Assembly (NCBI GenBank): GCA_944322145.1
Contig: CALUNW010000007.1
Coordinates: forward strand, 1 to 64,000
DNA from: an uncultured Atopobiaceae bacterium
Lineage (GTDB): Bacteria; Actinomycetota; Coriobacteriia; Coriobacteriales; Atopobiaceae
Reading direction: 5' to 3'
DNA: 64,000 nt
Shown here one piece after another: positions 53,658-63,800 of the stretch. Below the pieces are notes generated by a model that worked only from the letters and a program-made list of their open reading frames with translations, searched no databases and was not told where the DNA came from. The stretch's first letter is position 1, and every line of letters starts with the position of its first letter. The position numbers and the translations under genes were made by a program.

Positions 53658-53677
53658 AAATGAGCACGTGCTCATTT
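53658..53677. promoter_or_regulatory. Perfect LacI-type operator before lacF
   Basis: AAATGAGCAC and GTGCTCATTT form a perfect 20-base palindrome with a central CG. It matches the half-sites at 51967 and 51990. Confidence 0.82.
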
Positions 53678-53947
53678 TGGTGGATATAAAAAATGCGTAG
53701 AGCATCCGGGCACAACGCAGCCTAGCATAGCAACAAAAGTAAACACCTTGCTATACGCATGGAGATGGATAGATGGTATGAATAGGCCGGTAAACGGTGG
53801 ATAGTGCAAGATTCGAACGAATATCCTCGAAGATTACGTGAGTTCGAAATAGTTCTTGCATGATTGAAAGTGTTTGATTATGTTGAATAATGTGAATAGG
53901 CACAATGACGCGCAACGTGAGCGTCATGGGAAAAGGAGGAGGGCAAC
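53678..53947 (+). promoter_or_regulatory. AT-rich lacA leader/promoter region
   Basis: With the operator above this makes a 306-base gap without genes. It is AT-rich compared with its surroundings, holds TTCGAACGAA (a short palindrome near 53815) and TTGATTATGTTGAATAA-type repeats near 53875, and ends in the strong ribosome site AAAAGGAGG before lacA. Confidence 0.4.
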
Positions 53948-54376
53948 ATGAGGGTTGTCATCGGTTCTGACGCGGCTGGCATGCCGCTCAAGGAACTCGT
54001 CAAGGAGACGCTGATAGAGGACGGCCACGAGGTCGTGGACCTGTCCGAGACCCCTGCCGCGGACTTCGTGGACTCCGCCTGCGCGGTCGCCGCGGACCTG
54101 CTTGAGAACGAGGGTTCCCAGGGTCTTTGCTTCGACGAGTACGGCGTGGGCAGCTACCTCGCCGCCACCCGCGTGAAGGGCATGGTTGCCGCCAACATCT
54201 CCGACGAGCGCAGCGCCTACATGACCCGCGAGCACAACAACGCCCGCATGGTCTGCATGGGCTCCGGCGTCGTCGGCCCCGAGGTCGCCAAGAAGATCGC
54301 CCGTGAGTTCCTGAAGGCCGACTACGCCGCCGGCCGTCATCAGATCCGCGTCGACATGCTCAACAAGATGGCCTAA
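53948..54376 (+). CDS. lacA: Galactose-6-phosphate isomerase, LacA subunit
   Basis: A 142-residue RpiB/LacAB-family protein with VVIGSDAAGMPLKELVKETL at the start, GLCFDEYGVGS near residue 60 in place of the catalytic loop of LacB, and EHNNARMVCMGSGVVGPEVA near 95. With LacB it converts galactose-6-phosphate to tagatose-6-phosphate. A strong ribosome site precedes ATG 53948, and lacB follows 12 bases on. Confidence 0.92.
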   Translation: MRVVIGSDAAGMPLKELVKETLIEDGHEVVDLSETPAADFVDSACAVAADLLENEGSQGLCFDEYGVGSYLAATRVKGMVAANISDERSAYMTREHNNARMVCMGSGVVGPEVAKKIAREFLKADYAAGRHQIRVDMLNKMA

Positions 54377-54388
54377 GGGGGACAAGAA

Positions 54389-54916
54389 ATGACCAAGAAG
54401 ATCGTCGCCCTCGGCTGCGACCACATCGTCACCGACGAGAAGACCTACCTGCACGACCGCCTCGAGGAGGCCGGCTACGAGGTGCTGGACTGCGGCACGT
54501 TCAGCCACACCCGCACCCACTACCCCATCTACGGCAAGGCCGTGGGCGAGGCCGTGGCCTCCGGCGAGGCCGACCTGGGCGTCGTGCTCTGCGGCACCGG
54601 CATCGGCATCACCAACTCGGTGAACAAGGTTCCCGGCGCCCGCTGCGCCCTGGTCCGTGACATGACGAGCGCCCTGTACGCCCGCCGCGAGCTCAACGCC
54701 AACGTCGTCGGCTTCGGCGGCAAGATCACCGGTGAGTTCCTCATGGCCGATATCATGCTCGCCTTCCTCGAGGCCGAGTACGAGTCCACGCCCGAGCGTG
54801 ACGCCCTGGTGGCCAAGATCGACGCCGTCAACAAGGCCGACGCCGAGGCTCAGGCCGATCCGCACTTCTTCGATGAGTTCATCGAGAAGTGGGATCGCGG
54901 CGGCTATCACGACTAG
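54389..54916 (+). CDS. lacB: Galactose-6-phosphate isomerase, LacB subunit
   Basis: A 175-residue partner of LacA. It has [12 protein letters not shown] at the start, [20 protein letters not shown] near residue 68 (the catalytic cysteine loop), and a longer C-terminus ending [11 protein letters not shown]. It completes the entry of lactose-derived galactose into the tagatose pathway. The later genes lacC and lacD are not in the window. Confidence 0.93.
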   Translation: MTKKIVALGCDHIVTDEKTYLHDRLEEAGYEVLDCGTFSHTRTHYPIYGKAVGEAVASGEADLGVVLCGTGIGITNSVNKVPGARCALVRDMTSALYARRELNANVVGFGGKITGEFLMADIMLAFLEAEYESTPERDALVAKIDAVNKADAEAQADPHFFDEFIEKWDRGGYHD

Positions 54917-54952
54917 TGCGGGCTTGCGTCCTGTGGCATAGCACCCCCTCAT

Positions 54953-54983
54953 CAGACGGGCCCGGGACTCCCGGGCCCGTCTG
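54953..54983 (+). terminator. Strong hairpin after lacB
   Basis: CAGACGGGCCCGGGA and TCCCGGGCCCGTCTG are near-perfect arms around C. Flanking GCATAGC/GCTATGC extend the pairing. It is 37 bases after the lacB stop. No T-run follows. Confidence 0.7.
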
Positions 54984-55116
54984 CGCTATGCGGCGCGGGT
55001 CGCTCGAACTCACCGGCGCCCTGCGGTACATGGTGCCGCACGCAGCTGACACGGGGCGTGTCTGCCGGCTCCGCGGGTATACTGAGCCTAACCGCCGCCG
55101 AGGTGAGGGGGATACC

Positions 55117-56688
55117 GTGGCACGAGAGCTCGTCAACCGCTATCCGGTGGGCGTTCAGTCGTTCGACGACATTCGCCGCCGCGACCTCGTCTACGTTGAC
55201 AAGACCGCCTACGTCTGGGACCTCGCCCACCAGGGCGGCAAGGCGTTCTTCCTCTCTCGGCCCCGCCGGTTTGGCAAGTCGCTTCTGCTCTCGACCATGC
55301 AGGCCTACTTCGAGGGGCGGCGGGAGCTCTTCGACGGTCTTGCCATCGAACGGCTGGAGACGGAGTGGGAGACGAGCCCTGTTATTCGGCTTGACATGAG
55401 CACGGTCAAGGCGACGAGCGTCGAGGGGCTTGAGGCACAGATTGACGACCTTCTCCAGAGGGTCGAGGAGGCGGTCTCGAGAGGCGATCGCCTTGCGGGG
55501 ACCTTCGGCGGGCGTCTCGCCGCCCTCATCCGCCATGCCGCGGCAGACAGGCCGGCGAGCGTCGTCGTCCTGGTTGACGAGTACGACGCGCCCCTGCTCA
55601 ACGTCATCGATGACGAGGTTCTTCTCGCCCGGTTCCGCCAGGTCATGCGGGAGCTCTACGCTCCGCTCAAGTCCTGCGACGAGCACCTGCGCTTCGTCTT
55701 CCTCGCAGGCATCACCAAGTTCTCCCAGCTCTCCATCTTCAGCGAGCTCAACAACCTGAGCAACATCTCGATGGAGCCTCGCTACGCCGGCATCTGCGGG
55801 ATCACGGAGGACGAGCTGCGCGGGCAGCTGGCGCCCGACGTGGCGGCGCTTGCGAACCGTCTCGGCATCGGTGCGGAAGAGACGTTCGACCGGCTCAAGG
55901 CCTATTACGACGGCTATCACTTCTGCGGCGACTCTCCCGACGTCTACAACCCGTTCAGCCTTGTCAGCGCCTTCGCCCGGGAGCGGATTGGGTCGTACTG
56001 GTTTGCCTCCGGGACGCCCTCCTCGCTCCTGAGGCTCGTCTCGGCGAGGGGCTGGCAGATCGTCGACTTGGAGGGGCGGCAGGCGCTGGAGACGAGCTTC
56101 GACGTTCCCACCGAGTCCGTGGACACGCCTCTCCCCATGCTCTACCAGTCTGGCTACCTCACCATCAAGGGGTACGATCCCGAGGCCAGCGTCTATACGC
56201 TGGGAATCCCCAACACCGAGGTGAGCCGCGGGCTCGCGGAGGGCCTGGTGCGCCTTTCTGGTCCCGGGGCCTTCGACGAGCACAGCACCTTTCTCATCAA
56301 GCTTGCGAGCGACCTGCGCGAGGGTAACCTCGAGTCAGCGCTGGGGCGCATCCGCGCGTATCTGGCGGGAATCCCGTACCACCTGGGAAGCCGCGACGAG
56401 CGGGGCTTCCAGACCAAGTTCTACCTCATCCTCGACCTTCTGGGCATCCAAATCGAAACCGAGTTCAGAACGGCGACGGGACACGTCGACGCCGTGGTGC
56501 GCTCGCGCGGCAACGTCTACGTCTTCGAGTTCAAGTACGACCGCCCCGCCACCGAGGCGCTCGCGCAGATCGACGACAAGGGGTATCTGGTCCCCTTCTC
56601 TGCCGGCGAGGGTCGCTTGCTCAAGGTGGGCGTGAGCTTCTCGGGCGAGACGCAGACCATCGGCGAGTGGGTGATCGCGGAGGGGTAG
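55117..56688 (+). CDS. AAA-ATPase-like protein with C-terminal PD-(D/E)XK domain
   Basis: A 523-residue protein of the AAA-ATPase_like/PDDEXK_9 family. Walker A FLSRPRRFGKSLLLSTM is near residue 50, Walker B VVLVDEYDAPLL near 158, and FVFLAGITKFSQLS near 195. The nuclease-like end has ETEFRTATGHVDAVVR and VYVFEFKYDRPA. These proteins are abundant in gut and oral bacteria; the function is unknown. The start is GTG 55117 after GAGGTGAGGGGG, since no nearer ATG exists. Window-wide oligomers reappear here (55618). Confidence 0.88.
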   Translation: MARELVNRYPVGVQSFDDIRRRDLVYVDKTAYVWDLAHQGGKAFFLSRPRRFGKSLLLSTMQAYFEGRRELFDGLAIERLETEWETSPVIRLDMSTVKATSVEGLEAQIDDLLQRVEEAVSRGDRLAGTFGGRLAALIRHAAADRPASVVVLVDEYDAPLLNVIDDEVLLARFRQVMRELYAPLKSCDEHLRFVFLAGITKFSQLSIFSELNNLSNISMEPRYAGICGITEDELRGQLAPDVAALANRLGIGAEETFDRLKAYYDGYHFCGDSPDVYNPFSLVSAFARERIGSYWFASGTPSSLLRLVSARGWQIVDLEGRQALETSFDVPTESVDTPLPMLYQSGYLTIKGYDPEASVYTLGIPNTEVSRGLAEGLVRLSGPGAFDEHSTFLIKLASDLREGNLESALGRIRAYLAGIPYHLGSRDERGFQTKFYLILDLLGIQIETEFRTATGHVDAVVRSRGNVYVFEFKYDRPATEALAQIDDKGYLVPFSAGEGRLLKVGVSFSGETQTIGEWVIAEG

Positions 56689-56916
56689 CGGTCGCACGTG
56701 CCGCGAGCTGGCTTGCCGCGGCCCGTCGTACTTCTCGAGCTTCTTGTCGTCCTTCTCGCCGCCGCGCGTTTATTGTGTTCAGGTTACGCGCCGGCATCTG
56801 CCCGCACGTGCGTAGTACAATCGGCCCCGCTGCGTCGCTCGCCGTCTACGCGCGTCGCGGCCATCCGGCAGTCGCCGCCCGTACGACACGGGGCGGCAGG
56901 ACGAGAAAGGCGACAT

Positions 56917-58686
56917 ATGGATTCGCACACCATGCATACCCACACCTGCGGCGAGCTGCGCCGCGAGCACATCGGCCAGACGGTCACGCTGACCGGATGG
57001 GTCTGGCACCGCCGCGACCACGGCGGCCTCATCTTTGTTGACCTGCGCGACCGCGACGGCGTGACGCAGGTCTCCTTTGACCCCGAGCACTCCGGCGGCG
57101 AGGCCTTCCACGCCGCCGAGACCATCCGCTCCGAGTGGCCCATCAAGGTCACCGGCGTCGTGCGCGAGCGTCCCGAGGGCATGGAGAACCCCAAGCTCGC
57201 CACCGGCGAGATCGAGGTCCTCATCGACCAGATCGTGGTCCTCAACTCCTCCAAGACGCCGCCCTTCCAGATCGAGGACCACGTGGACACCTCCGAGGAC
57301 GTGCGCCTGCGCTACCGCTACCTCGACCTGCGCCGTCCCCGCATGATGGCCAACCTCAAGCTGCGCTCCGACTTCACCTTCGCGCTGCGCGAGGCGCTGC
57401 ACAACCGCGACTTCATGGAGGTCGAGACGCCGGCCCTGTTCAAGTCCACGCCCGAGGGCGCGCGCGACTTCCTCGTGCCGTCCCGCACCCAGCCGGGCCA
57501 CTTCTACGCCCTGCCGCAGTCCCCGCAGCTCCTGAAGCAGCTGCTCATGGTCGGCGGCGTCGAGCGCTACTACCAGGTCGCCAAGTGCTTCCGCGACGAG
57601 GACCTGCGCGCCGACCGCCAGCCCGAGTTCACGCAGGTGGACATCGAGATGAGCTTCGTCGAGCAGGACGACGTCATGGGCGCGCTCGAGGACGTGCTGG
57701 CCGACGCCTTCGGCCGCATGGGCGTCGAGATGCCCACGCCGCTGCGCCGCCTGGACTACTGGGACGCGATGGACACCTACGGCTCCGACAAGCCCGACAC
57801 CCGCTTTGGCATGGAGCTCCACGACGTGACGTCGATCTTCTCGACCTCCAAGTTCAAGCTCTTTGCGAGCGCGGCGGCCACCGACGGCCAGTACGTCAAG
57901 GCCATCAACGCCAAGGGTGCCGGCGCCTGGCCGCGCGCGCAGATCGACAAGCTCGCGAACGTCGCCGCCGACTTTGGCGCCAAGGGCCTGGCCTGGATCG
58001 CCTTCCGAGAGGACGGCTCCGTCAACAGCCCTATCGTCAAGTTCTTCTCGGACGAGGAGATGGCGGCGCTGCGCGAGGAGATGGGCGTCGAGCTGGGCGA
58101 CCTCGTGATGTTTGCCGTGGCCGACCGCAAGGGCGCCGACGAGATCCTCGGCGGCATGCGCCTGCACATGGCGAACGCCCTCGACGTGCCGCGCGAGGGC
58201 CACGACTTCCTCTGGGTCGTGAACTTCCCGCTGTTCCACTGGGACGACGAGGCCAAGCGCTACGAGGCCGAGCACCAGCCCTTCACCCTGCCGACCGAGC
58301 TTGACGTCGAGAAGATCAAGGCGGACCCCCTGTCCATCGGATCGGCCACCTACGACTTCGTCATGGACGGCTGCGAGGCGGGCGGCGGCGGCATGCGCAT
58401 CCACAACTCGCAGATGCAGCTCGACATGCTCGAGCTCATGGGCTTCTCGATCGAGGGCGCCCGCGAGCAGTTCGGCTTCCTGATGGACGCCCTCGAGTTC
58501 GGCGCGCCCCCGATGGGCGGCTTCGCGCTCGGCCTCGACCGCGTGTGCATGCTGCTGGCCGGCGAGGACTCCATCCGCGACGTCATGGCGTTCCCCAAGA
58601 CGTCCTCGGGCTCTGACCTCATGTCCGACGCCCCGAGCGAGGTCTCGGGCAAGCAGCTCAAGGAAGTCTCCCTCCGCCTTCTGTAA
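56917..58686 (+). CDS. aspS: Aspartyl-tRNA synthetase
   Basis: A 589-residue class II synthetase of the bacterial type. It has an OB anticodon domain (TVTLTGWVWHRRDHGGLIFV), motif 2 YYQVAKCFRDEDLRADRQPE near 215, the GAD insertion (about 290-400), and motif 3 GFALGLDRVCMLLAGEDSIR near 535. It charges tRNA-Asp; whether it also misacylates tRNA-Asn cannot be told without the rest of the genome. ATG 56917 follows GAGAAAGGCG. A TACAAT box lies at 56815. Confidence 0.96.
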   Translation: MDSHTMHTHTCGELRREHIGQTVTLTGWVWHRRDHGGLIFVDLRDRDGVTQVSFDPEHSGGEAFHAAETIRSEWPIKVTGVVRERPEGMENPKLATGEIEVLIDQIVVLNSSKTPPFQIEDHVDTSEDVRLRYRYLDLRRPRMMANLKLRSDFTFALREALHNRDFMEVETPALFKSTPEGARDFLVPSRTQPGHFYALPQSPQLLKQLLMVGGVERYYQVAKCFRDEDLRADRQPEFTQVDIEMSFVEQDDVMGALEDVLADAFGRMGVEMPTPLRRLDYWDAMDTYGSDKPDTRFGMELHDVTSIFSTSKFKLFASAAATDGQYVKAINAKGAGAWPRAQIDKLANVAADFGAKGLAWIAFREDGSVNSPIVKFFSDEEMAALREEMGVELGDLVMFAVADRKGADEILGGMRLHMANALDVPREGHDFLWVVNFPLFHWDDEAKRYEAEHQPFTLPTELDVEKIKADPLSIGSATYDFVMDGCEAGGGGMRIHNSQMQLDMLELMGFSIEGAREQFGFLMDALEFGAPPMGGFALGLDRVCMLLAGEDSIRDVMAFPKTSSGSDLMSDAPSEVSGKQLKEVSLRLL

Positions 58687-58758
58687 CGCCGGCGACAAGA
58701 ACGTCCGCTCCGGGCCCGTCCCCGCGTGACCGCGGCGGCGGGCCCGTTCTTCTCGGCT

Positions 58759-58958
58759 TGCACAAAGATGCCGACTTGGCAGAGCAAACGCCGTCTGAAT
58801 GCACAAAGATGCCAACTTGGCACGGCGAGAAAAACGCGAGCTGGGGTTCTTCTCGCCCCCGTGCACAAAGGAGCCGACTTGGCATGCGAATCTCTGCCCA
58901 GTCGGCTCCTTTGTGCGCCGCAGGGCTCCGATCCCTGCCAAGTCAGTATCTTTGTGCA
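58759..58958. repeat. Cluster of TGCACAAAG..CTTGGCA repeats in both orientations
   Basis: Copies begin at 58759, 58800 and 58862 (TGCACAAAGATGCCGACTTG type) and end, inverted, at 58916 and 58958 (AGTCGGCTCCTTTGTGC, AAGTCAGTATCTTTGTGCA). The third and fourth form one 55-base palindrome. Two oligomer copies (58746, 58846) sit among them. The 337-base gap between aspS and the aquaporin also has CGGGCCCG arms near 58709-58744, a likely aspS terminator. No gene is seen. Confidence 0.82.
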
Positions 58959-59023
58959 GCCAAAGAAAGCGACGCCCGCCGGGGGAGCGGGCGCCGCGAG
59001 GTGGGGCGGTATGTCGAGAAGAA

Positions 59024-59737
59024 CTACTTCTCGGAGCCGTAGAAGCTCTTGAAGCCCTTGAAGATGACCGCGGCGAGGGCGGCGCCGGCGAGCGGGGCGA
59101 AGATGAAGACCCAGACCTGCTCGAGGGCGACGGTGTTGCCGGTCACGGCCATGGCGAGCGCGGGGCCGAAGCTGCGGGCGGGGTTCACGGAGGTGCCCGT
59201 CAGGGGGATGCCCATGATGTGCACGAAGGTGAGGCAGAGGCCGATCACGAGGCCGCCGAAGTGGCTGGTCTTGTTGTCGGCGGTCACGCCCAGGATGGTG
59301 AGCACGAAGACGCAGGTCAGGATGACCTCGACGACGAAGGCACCGATCATGGAGAGACCGGTCGTGGAGGCGTCGCCGAAGCCGTTGCAGCCGAGGCCGG
59401 TCTCGGCCACGCCGCCGAGGGCGCCGCACTGGGTCACGACGAGCAGCAGCGCGAAGCCGGCCACGATGGCGCCGACGAACTGGGCGATCCAGTAGCCGTA
59501 GAGCTCCTTGAGGGAGATGCGGCCGTCAACGTAGCAGCCGAAGGTCACGGCCGGGTTGATGTGGCAGCCCGAGACGTTGCCGATGACGAAGGCCATGGCG
59601 ACGATGGACAGGCCGAAGGCCAGCGCGATGCCCACGGTGCCCAGGGTGGCGCCGGCGATGCAGGCGCTGCCGCAGCCAAAGAACGTGAGCACGAAGGTGC
59701 CCAGGGCCTCAGCCAGGTACTTCTTGGTGGAATCCAA
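59024..59737 (-). CDS. aqpZ: Aquaporin, AqpZ-like
   Basis: A 237-residue MIP channel with six hydrophobic helices and both NPA loops (SGCHINPAVTFG near residue 60, TGTSVNPARSFGPA near 187). His in FVHIMGIPLTG, the Thr before SVNPAR, and the following Arg match the narrow selectivity filter of water channels rather than glycerol facilitators. An upstream segment FLGLSIVAMAF is also AqpZ-like. It is monocistronic. Confidence 0.92.
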   Translation of the reverse strand: MDSTKKYLAEALGTFVLTFFGCGSACIAGATLGTVGIALAFGLSIVAMAFVIGNVSGCHINPAVTFGCYVDGRISLKELYGYWIAQFVGAIVAGFALLLVVTQCGALGGVAETGLGCNGFGDASTTGLSMIGAFVVEVILTCVFVLTILGVTADNKTSHFGGLVIGLCLTFVHIMGIPLTGTSVNPARSFGPALAMAVTGNTVALEQVWVFIFAPLAGAALAAVIFKGFKSFYGSEK

Positions 59738-59941
59738 AACATCCTCCTTCAGAACGTGCCCGGCGACCCCTGCCCCCGGGCGACAAAACGCCCGCCATTG
59801 TGCCGAAGCGCTCGGCCGTCCTCAACACGTCCCGTCCAACCTCAATGGTCGGTTGAGTTAACGAGTCGCAGCTCAGCACGATACTCAAAACTGAGTTGAA
59901 TCCTAAAAAAGGCGCCCGTACCTGCAACTTTGCGCGAGATA

Positions 59942-60820
59942 ATGACAAACCGTTTGAATTGGCTGGTCAACGAGAAGTTCAAGGAGATGCAAGCGTTGAA
60001 TCTGACGAGACGATCGTTCGGCGCGCTCGCGCTGGGCGCGCTCCCCGCGAGCATGCTGCTGGCGGGCTGCGACAACCCCGTCGCCGACATGGGGTCGAAG
60101 GGAACGCTGCGCGCCGGCGTGCGCGCGGACGTCGTGGGCTTCGGCTACCTCAACGAGGACACCGGCAACTACTACGGCCTTGAGATCGACCTGGTGAACG
60201 ATCTCGTCGCGCGCCTGGGCTACGGTGACGTCGAGTTCGTGACCGTCCTGCCCGAGAACCGCAAGGAGATGCTGCTGGACGGCCAGATCGACCTCATCGC
60301 CGCCTGCTACTCCATCGCGGACACGCGTCTCGAGAACTTCGACTTCTCTCCCGCCTACTATGACGACCGCGTCATCGCCGTGGTGCAGAACTCCTCGCTC
60401 ATCGAGAAGATCGACGACATGCGCGGCCTCACCTTCGGCACGATGTCGGGCGCCAACACCGCGCCGCTGCTCTCCATCAAGCTCTACGAGATCGGCTTCT
60501 CCGACGGCGAGGCGCGCGCACTCGGCGCCAACAACGACGACGTGCAGTTCGACACCTGGCACCTGCTGCAGTTCCCCAGCTACGAGGAGCTCTCCGACGC
60601 GCTCGAGGACGGCACCGTGGACGCGATGGTGCTCGACGGCGCGATCGCACAGACCTACATGGACGACAAGCGCCACGTGATCGACGGCTTCGTGGTGGCC
60701 GAGCAGTCCTTCGGCATCGCCACGCAGAAGGACTCCGAGCTCTCCGCCCCGGTCGCCGAGGCGGTGCAGGCGATGCTGGACGACGGCACCATCGCCGCGC
60801 TCCAGGACAAGTGGGACTAG
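59942..60820 (+). CDS. Substrate-binding lipoprotein (SBP_bac_3 type)
   Basis: About 292 residues. A late signal segment reads NLTRRSFGALALGALPASML ending LAGC; the RRSF pair suggests Tat export followed by lipidation. The mature part is an amino-acid-type binding domain with LRAGVRADVVGFGYLNEDTG, EIDLVNDLVARLG, DLIAACYSIADTRLENFDFS and DAMVLDGAIAQTY. No ABC permease or ATPase is nearby; its stop is 12 bases from the Cache-MscS gene. The start could be ATG 59942 or ATG 59987. Confidence 0.82.
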   Translation: MTNRLNWLVNEKFKEMQALNLTRRSFGALALGALPASMLLAGCDNPVADMGSKGTLRAGVRADVVGFGYLNEDTGNYYGLEIDLVNDLVARLGYGDVEFVTVLPENRKEMLLDGQIDLIAACYSIADTRLENFDFSPAYYDDRVIAVVQNSSLIEKIDDMRGLTFGTMSGANTAPLLSIKLYEIGFSDGEARALGANNDDVQFDTWHLLQFPSYEELSDALEDGTVDAMVLDGAIAQTYMDDKRHVIDGFVVAEQSFGIATQKDSELSAPVAEAVQAMLDDGTIAALQDKWD

Positions 60821-60831
60821 GGGGTCAGACG

Positions 60832-63800
60832 ATGCAGATGTCACGCAAGCTCAAGGTCAAGATCGCGGCCATCGTCATCGCCGCCGTCGCGAGCATCGTC
60901 GTCATGGGCGTGCTGCTCTCCGGCATGCAGGGCGAGCTCACGCGCGCCAACTACGACGCCGAGATGGGGGCGGAGGCCGAGCAGCTCTCCACCCTCCTCG
61001 CTGAGGCGGACGACGAGAACGCCCAGAACAAGGAGACCTACGACGCCATCTACCAGTCCAAGGCGCAGAGCATCTCCTTCATCGCGGCGAACGACGCCGG
61101 CTTCGAGGCCACCGACGCCAAGATGCGCGAGTACCAGGAGCTCCTCGAGGTCGACAACGTGCTCACGGTAAGTGTCGACGGCACCGTCCTCGCGCAGGCC
61201 GCCGAGACCCGTGCGGACTTCTCGGCCGCCCGCTTCAACTACCTGCGCGAGTCGCTCTCCACGGGCGAGCCCTCCCGCGCCGTCGAGATCAACCTGCCCG
61301 AACAGGAGTGGCGCACGCGCTACTACGCGGCGCGCATCGACGACGCCACCATGGTCGTCATCGAGCAGGACCCCTCCGAGCTCTATGACCTCATCGAGTC
61401 CACCGGCTCCACCGCGAGCGTCCTCAAGAACGTGCAGATCGGCCAGGACGGCTACGTCTTCTCCCTCTCTGCCCAGACCTACGTCATCGAGTACCACCCC
61501 GACGAGGCCCTCGTGGGCGCCGACGCCCTCGACGCCGGCATCGATGCCGGCGACCTCGAGGACGGCTTCACGGGTTGGATGACGCTGGCGGGCCAGCGCA
61601 TCTACGCTCGCGTCTGCCTGATCGGCGACACCTACTACGTCGAGGCCGTCCCTGCCGCCGACATGAACGCGTCGGGAGACCTCACCGTCGGCGTCATCCT
61701 CTTCGTCTTTGCGGTCGTGGCGGCCTCCGTGGCGCTCTACGGCATCTTCGTCCTGCGCGCGGACGAGCGCGACGGCCAGGACGGGGAGGATGAGCTGCGC
61801 ATCTCCAGCACGCTGCGCGTCAACCGCCGCATCGCGAGCCGCGCCGCGGTCCTCTCCGCCGTAGGGTTTCTCGCCGTGATCGTCATCTCCTTCTACATGC
61901 AGACGCTCTTTGCGCTGTCGTCCCAGTCGCTCACGCTCACCGAGCGCGTCGACCAGGTGGCCTCCACGATCGAGCGCAGCCAGGACCGTGCCGAGGAGCT
62001 GGAGGGCCAGTACAACGAGCGCTACCTCTCCAAGGCGCGCGTCGCCGCCTACGTGCTGGACCAGAACCCCGCGCTCGCCAACCGCGCCAAGCTCCAGGAG
62101 CTGGCCGACGCGCTGCAGATCCAGTACCTCTTCACCTTTGACATCAACGGCACGATGACGGCGACCAACTCCAACTTCACCAACTTCGTGCTGTCCGAGG
62201 ACCCCGAGGACCAGTCCTACGAGTTCCGCAAGCTCCTCCAAGGCGTCGACTCCGTCGTGCAGCCCGCCGGCCCCGACGAGGTCTCCGGCGAGATGCGCCA
62301 GTACATCGGCGTGACCACGCACGACGCCTCCGGCACCGTGAACGGCTTCGTCCAGCTCGGCATCCGTCCGACGCGCCTGGAGACCGTGCTCGAGAGCGTC
62401 CAGATCGATCACGTCCTCGACGGCGTCCAGGTGGGCGTCGACGGCTTCGCCTTCGCGGTGAACAAGTCCGACGGGACCTTCGCCTACTATCCCAACGAGA
62501 ACATGGTGGGAAAGCTGGCAACCGACTGCGGCATGACCGAGGCCCAGCTCAAGGACGGCTACAGCGACTACGTCACCATCAACGGCGAGCAGCTCTACGC
62601 CGCCTCCGCCGAGACGAGCGACTACTACGTCTTCGCCGCCGGCTCCGACGGGGCCCTCATGGCCGAGCGCGGCCCGCTGACGGCGGCGACGGGCGCCATC
62701 GCGCTCGTGTGCCTGGCGGTCCTCTTCTGCCTGATGGTCTTCGAGCCCTCCGCCACCGTGTCCCAGGCAGTCGAGAAGGGCGAGGACGCCGCGCAGGAGG
62801 ACGGGCGCCCGCGCATGGTCGACGTCACCGTGGGCGGCCGCACCATGAAAACCGTCAGCGCCGCGAGCCGCTGGTTCCGTCGCTCCTTCGACTGGAACGA
62901 CATGACGCCCGAGCAGAAGCTCGGCCGCGTCCTGCGCTGGTTCGTCGGCGCGGGCGTGATCCTGGTCTGCCTCGCCGTCGTCTTCAAGGACGCCATCTTC
63001 GAGAGGGGCTCGATCTTCGCCTACATCCTCGGCGGGTCCTGGCAGCACGGCCTCAACATCTTCGCGATCACCGCGTCGATCATGTTCGCGTGCCTGTTCC
63101 TCACCATCGCCGAGATCCTCCAGAAGGTCCTCATGCTGATCTCGCGCGTGGTCGAGGCCCGCGGCGTCACGATGTGCCGCCTCGCGTCGAGCATCGTGAA
63201 GTACGCGTCGGTGATCGGCATCCTGTACTGGTGCCTCGCCCTTCTCGGCGTGGACACGGCGACGTTGCTCGCCTCCGCCGGCCTACTCACCTTCGCCGTC
63301 TCCCTCGGCGCCAAGGACATCGTCACCGACATCATCTCCGGCCTCTTCATCATCTTCGAGGGCGAGTTCCGCGTCGGTGACATCATCCAGGTGAGCGGCC
63401 AGCGCGGCACCGTCATGGAGATCGGCGTGCGCACCACCAAGATTAACGACGGCTCCGGCAACGTCCTGGTGCTGCGCAACTCCAACATCTCCAACGTTGT
63501 CAACATGACCAAGGAGCACTCGTTCGCCGCCGTCGAGGTGGGCATCGAGTACGGCGAGAGCCTCGAGCGCGTCGAGAACGTCCTCGCCAAGGAGTTCCCC
63601 AACATCAAGCGTCGCCTGCCCGCCATCATCGACGGCCCGTTCTACAAGGGCGTCACGATGCTCGCGGACAACTCGGTCAACATCAAGATCGTGGCCGAGT
63701 GCGCCGAGAAGGACCGCAGTGGCCTCACCAACGACCTCAACCGCGAGATCAAGCTGCTCTTCGACAAGTACGACATCTCGATCCCGTATCCCCAGGTCGT

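Noticed and set aside
58759-58958. Repeat cluster considered as a CRISPR array
   Set aside because: Repeats are in both orientations, spacing is irregular, and no cas genes are present.
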